Made by a program: the position numbers and the translations under genes
DNA from: JAOPZW01 sp963789015
Lineage (GTDB): Bacteria; Actinomycetota; Thermoleophilia; Solirubrobacterales; Solirubrobacteraceae
Length of the DNA stretch: 64,000 nucleotides
NCBI GenBank assembly: GCA_963789015.1
Contig: CAWBIU010000004.1
Coordinates: 868,001-932,000, forward strand
Direction: 5' to 3'
Notes under the pieces: model-generated
What the model was told of the DNA's origin: nothing
The model's input: the letters and a program-made list of their open reading frames with translations, nothing else
Databases searched by the model: none
Shown: in pieces, positions 62,935 through 64,000 of the stretch
Layout: each line of letters begins with the position of its first letter
How positions within the stretch are numbered: position 1 is the first letter of the stretch

Positions 62935-63686
62935 ACCTCGGCGGCGGCGCGGTGGAAGCCGTCGGGCAGCCCGGCGGCGGCCAGCGTGGCAGCGATCTCC
63001 TCCATCTCCCCCACCCAGCGCCAGCCCTTGGCCTCGGCCGCGGCGCGCGCGGCCGCGGCCCGGTCGTCGAGGCCGGGCTGCGAGCGCGCCCACTCGGCGC
63101 GCAACGCGTCCTCGACGCCGAGCCGGCGCGCGGCCTCGACGATCGCGAGCACGAGCGCCCCGCTGCCCTTGGTCCACGCCGCGTAGGCCATCTTGAGCGC
63201 CGACGCGGCGACCGGGTCGCCGTCCAGCACCTCGGCGGCGAGCGGGCCGTCGGCGAACAGCGCGGCCACGGCGGGCGCGTGCTCGCCCGACAGGTACAGG
63301 CGCGTCGTGCCGGGCTCGCGCGGTGGCGGGCCGACGATCCCGCCGTCCACGGCGCTCGCGCCGCCGCGCGCGACGATCGCGGCGATCTCGCGCGCCGTCT
63401 GCGGGGAGACGGCGTTCGCGTCGACGTACGTGCCGCCGAAGCCGGCGACCTGCTCGGCGAGCGCGACCGCGCCGTGCGGCGGGCACACCGCGAGCACGAC
63501 GTCGCTGCGCTCCAGCAGCGCGGAGAGCGTCCCCGCGTCGCTCAGGCGCTCCTGCCCGGCCCGCTCGCGGGTCGCCGCCGAGCGGCCTTCCGAGGCCCAC
63601 AGGACGGTGTGCCCCACGCGAACCAGGGCGCCGGCCACGGCGGCGCCCATCTCGCCGGGGTGCAGGACGCCGACGGTGCTGGTCAT
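62898..63686 (-). CDS. NAD(P)-binding 6-phosphogluconate dehydrogenase-like protein
   Basis: A 262-residue protein. The N-terminal Rossmann domain (VGVLHPGEMGAAVAGALVRVG; VVLAVCPPHGAVAL) is followed by a C-terminal helical domain with KMAYAAWTKGSGALVLAIVE, typical of the DUF1932/6PGDH-like dehydrogenases. The substrate is a 3-hydroxyacid-like compound by family analogy. The ATG overlaps the SDR stop by four bases. Confidence 0.85.
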   Translation of the reverse strand: MTSTVGVLHPGEMGAAVAGALVRVGHTVLWASEGRSAATRERAGQERLSDAGTLSALLERSDVVLAVCPPHGAVALAEQVAGFGGTYVDANAVSPQTAREIAAIVARGGASAVDGGIVGPPPREPGTTRLYLSGEHAPAVAALFADGPLAAEVLDGDPVAASALKMAYAAWTKGSGALVLAIVEAARRLGVEDALRAEWARSQPGLDDRAAAARAAAEAKGWRWVGEMEEIAATLAAAGLPDGFHRAAAEVYSDSAYTRASA

Positions 63687-64000
63687 GGGGCCTGGCGGTC
63701 CTGCACCGCGGCCATGAGCGACAGCCCGCCGTCGATGACGATCGACTCGCCGGTGAGGAAGGCGGCGTCACCGCGGCACACGAAGGCGACGACGGCGGCG
63801 ATCTCGCGCGCGTCACCCGGCCGGCGCGCCGGCGAGCCCGGGCGCTCCTGGGTGTGCGGATCGACGTCCTCCTGGCCGGTCATCGGCGTGGCGACCTCGC
63901 CGGGGGCGACGGCGTTGACGGTGATCCCGTCGCCCGCGAGCTCGAGCGCCATGACCTTCGTGAGGAGGCCGAGCCCGCCCTTGGCGGCGCAGTACGCGGC
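63683..64000 (-). CDS. short-chain dehydrogenase/reductase (partial, continues beyond the window)
   Basis: The visible C-terminal part of an SDR contains the catalytic Tyr-x3-Lys (AYCAAKGGLGLL), the loop ITVNAVAPGEVATPMTG and the C-terminal FLTGESIVIDGGLSLMA. The N-terminal Rossmann part lies past 64000. It is probably in one operon with the following dehydrogenase gene. Confidence 0.9.
   Translation of the reverse strand, partial: AAYCAAKGGLGLLTKVMALELAGDGITVNAVAPGEVATPMTGQEDVDPHTQERPGSPARRPGDAREIAAVVAFVCRGDAAFLTGESIVIDGGLSLMAAVQDRQAP

Overview
This window is chromosomal DNA from a very G+C-rich actinobacterium. Five signs point to the class Thermoleophilia (Solirubrobacterales-like): an actinobacterial integration host factor (mIHF), F420-type flavin enzymes (an LLM-class oxidoreductase and a PPOX-class protein), a wax ester synthase/DGAT, frequent GTG and TTG starts, and operons joined by 4-base start/stop overlaps. 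The lineage is an inference from gene content; no rRNA is present to confirm it.

Layout. (1) 1-9.9 kb, minus strand: a long translation/RNA operon, rimP-nusA-ylxR-infB-ylxP-rbfA-nrnA-truB-ribF-rpsO, ending in an AhpE-like peroxiredoxin. It starts with a hairpin-rich leader whose last hairpin is an intrinsic terminator just before rimP. A plus-strand membrane-protein gene lies inside the operon between infB and ylxP. (2) 9.9-17.2 kb, minus: a TPR protein, a MoxR/DUF58/transglutaminase cluster, coaBC, rpoZ, gmk and mihF. (3) 17.3-26.1 kb, minus: the pyrimidine operon pyrR-pyrB-pyrC-carA-carB-pyrK-pyrD, with a PyrR-type site at the pyrR ribosome binding site and a one-base frameshift in carB. 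(4) 26.1-32.6 kb: RNase Z, MscL with a zinc-ribbon tail, a hybrid histidine kinase and two F420/flavin-type enzymes. (5) 32.6-42.1 kb: a lactate/glycolate block in which lutABC (minus) faces lldP-glcD-glcE-glcF and an enolase-superfamily gene (plus); glcE is frameshifted.

(6) 42.1-48 kb is an accessory, decaying zone. It holds an array of short hairpins with a conserved loop, a frameshifted cupin gene, an EamA transporter and an intact tRNA-Arg(CCG). After the tRNA come about 3.4 kb containing an intact WS/DGAT gene and two badly broken genes. That stretch ends with a second copy of the tRNA 3' half, followed directly by an intrinsic terminator. This is the layout expected of an old integration into the tRNA gene. 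(7) 48-55.8 kb: small secreted proteins, a DUF1501 gene lacking its 5' end, an MFS/GntR pair behind a double operator, a secreted S33 peptidase and a STAND-like ATPase with a palindrome over its start codon. (8) 55.8-61 kb: hydroxyquinol/beta-ketoadipate catabolism (VOC dioxygenase, hydroxyquinol 1,2-dioxygenase, maleylacetate reductase, thiolase). (9) 61-64 kb: small conserved proteins, a GGDEF protein, a Mug-like glycosylase, an NAD-binding dehydrogenase and a partial SDR.

Start codons were chosen by eye from family alignments, ribosome binding sites and overlaps. Single-base frameshifts in carB, glcE and the cupin gene could be real mutations or sequence errors.
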